Of a stretch of DNA of 5,935 nt, positions 5,250-5,935 are shown piece by piece. The position numbers were made by a program, and so were the translations under genes. The stretch is from Frankiaceae bacterium (lineage in GTDB: Bacteria; Actinomycetota; Actinomycetes; JAVEEB01). Under the pieces are notes generated by a model. The model had not been told where the DNA came from and ran no database searches. It saw only the letters and a list, made by a program, of their open reading frames with translations. Every line of letters begins with the position of its first letter. Position 1 is the first letter of the stretch. Location: contig JAVEEB010000377.1 of NCBI GenBank assembly GCA_030840665.1, forward strand, positions 1 to 5,935, written 5' to 3'.

Positions 5250-5935
5250 ATGCACGTCTCCCAGTTGGCCCTCACCGACTTCCGTTCGTACGCAGAGGTC
5301 GAGATCGCGCTCGACGCCGGCGTCGTCGCTTTCGTCGGTCCGAATGGCGCGGGGAAGACCAACCTGGTCGAAGCGATCCAGTACGCCTCCACGCTCGATT
5401 CGCACCGGGCCGGCAGCGACGCCCCGCTCGTGCGTTCTGGCGCAGACCGGGCAATTGTGCGCACCGCCGTCGTCCGGGACGGGCGCACGGCGCTCATCGA
5501 GCTGGAGCTCAATCCCGGCCGGGCAAATCGCGCCCGCATCAACCGTTCGCCGGTCCCCCGCGCCCGCGAGGTGGTGGGCCTGCTGCGCACGGTGCTCTTC
5601 GCACCGGAGGATCTGGCCCTGGTGAAGGGCGACCCCAGTGAACGCCGCCGCTTCCTCGACGAGCTGCTCGTCGCCCGCCAGCCGCGGCTGGCGGGCGTCC
5701 GGGCCGACTACGACCGGGTGCTCAAGCAGCGCAACGCCCTCCTCAAGACGGCCAGTCAGGCGCGCCGGGCCGGCCAGTCCCTGCAGACGCTCGACGTGTG
5801 GGATTCGCACCTGGCAAAGACAGGCAGCGAGCTCCTCGAGGCGCGGGTCGACCTCATCGACTCCCTGCGGCCCCTCGTCGACAAGGCCTACGACGCGGTC
5901 GCCGGCGGTGGTGGCCCCGCCCGGATCGACTACAA
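5250..5935 (+). CDS. recF: DNA replication and repair protein RecF (N-terminal part)
   Basis: RecF is an SMC-like ATPase that, with RecO and RecR, directs RecA to single-strand gaps. The frame is open from ATG 5250 to the right edge with no stop: 228 codons of an expected 360-400. It begins [19 protein letters not shown], the usual RecF opening. Walker A GPNGAGKT is at 30-37, and the family-specific [18 protein letters not shown] lies at 117-134, followed by FLDELL. Residues from about 140 on ([14 protein letters not shown]) begin the helical arm. The signature motif and Walker B lie beyond the window. The ATG is 2 nt after the gnd TAG and has no clear Shine-Dalgarno, so translation is probably coupled to gnd. 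Confidence 0.96.
   Translation, partial: MHVSQLALTDFRSYAEVEIALDAGVVAFVGPNGAGKTNLVEAIQYASTLDSHRAGSDAPLVRSGADRAIVRTAVVRDGRTALIELELNPGRANRARINRSPVPRAREVVGLLRTVLFAPEDLALVKGDPSERRRFLDELLVARQPRLAGVRADYDRVLKQRNALLKTASQARRAGQSLQTLDVWDSHLAKTGSELLEARVDLIDSLRPLVDKAYDAVAGGGGPARIDY

Noticed and set aside
1..5935. A new or accessory biological system (defence, mobile element, CRISPR)
   Set aside because: Every gene is a recognised core gene in a conserved order; no integrase, transposase, terminal repeats, spaced repeat array or tRNA was seen.

Overview
The window is a chromosomal replication-origin region from a high-GC actinobacterium. The evidence is the gene order rpmH-rnpA-yidD-yidC (minus strand) facing away from dnaA-oriC-dnaN-gnd-recF (plus strand), the frequent GTG starts, strong G/C bias at third codon positions, and protein signatures of actinobacterial type (for example the DnaA C-terminal domain and a 45-residue L34). 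A 6-phosphogluconate dehydrogenase gene between dnaN and recF is a layout I know from actinobacteria. DnaA domain II is short (about 40 residues), unlike the very long linker of Streptomyces, so I would lean towards the Micrococcales or relatives. That placement is inference only.

Left arm (1-1009, minus strand): rpmH (L34), rnpA (RNase P protein), yidD (membrane-protein insertion helper) and the first 61 codons of yidC (insertase), which runs off the window. rnpA/yidD and yidD/yidC each overlap by an ATGA, so translation is probably coupled. A good promoter (TTGACC, 17 bp, TACCGT) lies about 60-90 bp upstream of rpmH.

Centre (1010-1396): divergent control region between rpmH and dnaA. It holds the rpmH promoter, a weak candidate dnaA promoter, and two tandem DnaA-box-like sites 75-95 bp before dnaA, consistent with autoregulation.

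Right arm: dnaA (465 aa, complete), then a 308-bp gap that is the likely oriC. The gap carries about ten degenerate DnaA-box-like sites, an A-rich 42% GC stretch next to dnaN that is the best unwinding-element candidate, and a terminal box near the dnaN ribosome binding site. dnaN (sliding clamp, 370 aa from GTG) follows, then a GC hairpin, a candidate gnd promoter with a perfect 10-bp palindrome in its spacer, gnd (short-form 6-phosphogluconate dehydrogenase, 312 aa) and the first 228 codons of recF, which starts 2 nt after the gnd stop.

Together the genes start replication (DnaA at oriC), tether the polymerase (DnaN), repair gaps at forks (RecF), and supply ribosome, tRNA-processing and membrane-insertion functions. 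gnd is the metabolic outlier. I see no mobile element, CRISPR array, tRNA or new defence-like system. The points worth a second look are regulatory: a partly duplicated DnaA-box module on both sides of dnaA, a possible DnaA-trio element, and the palindrome before gnd.
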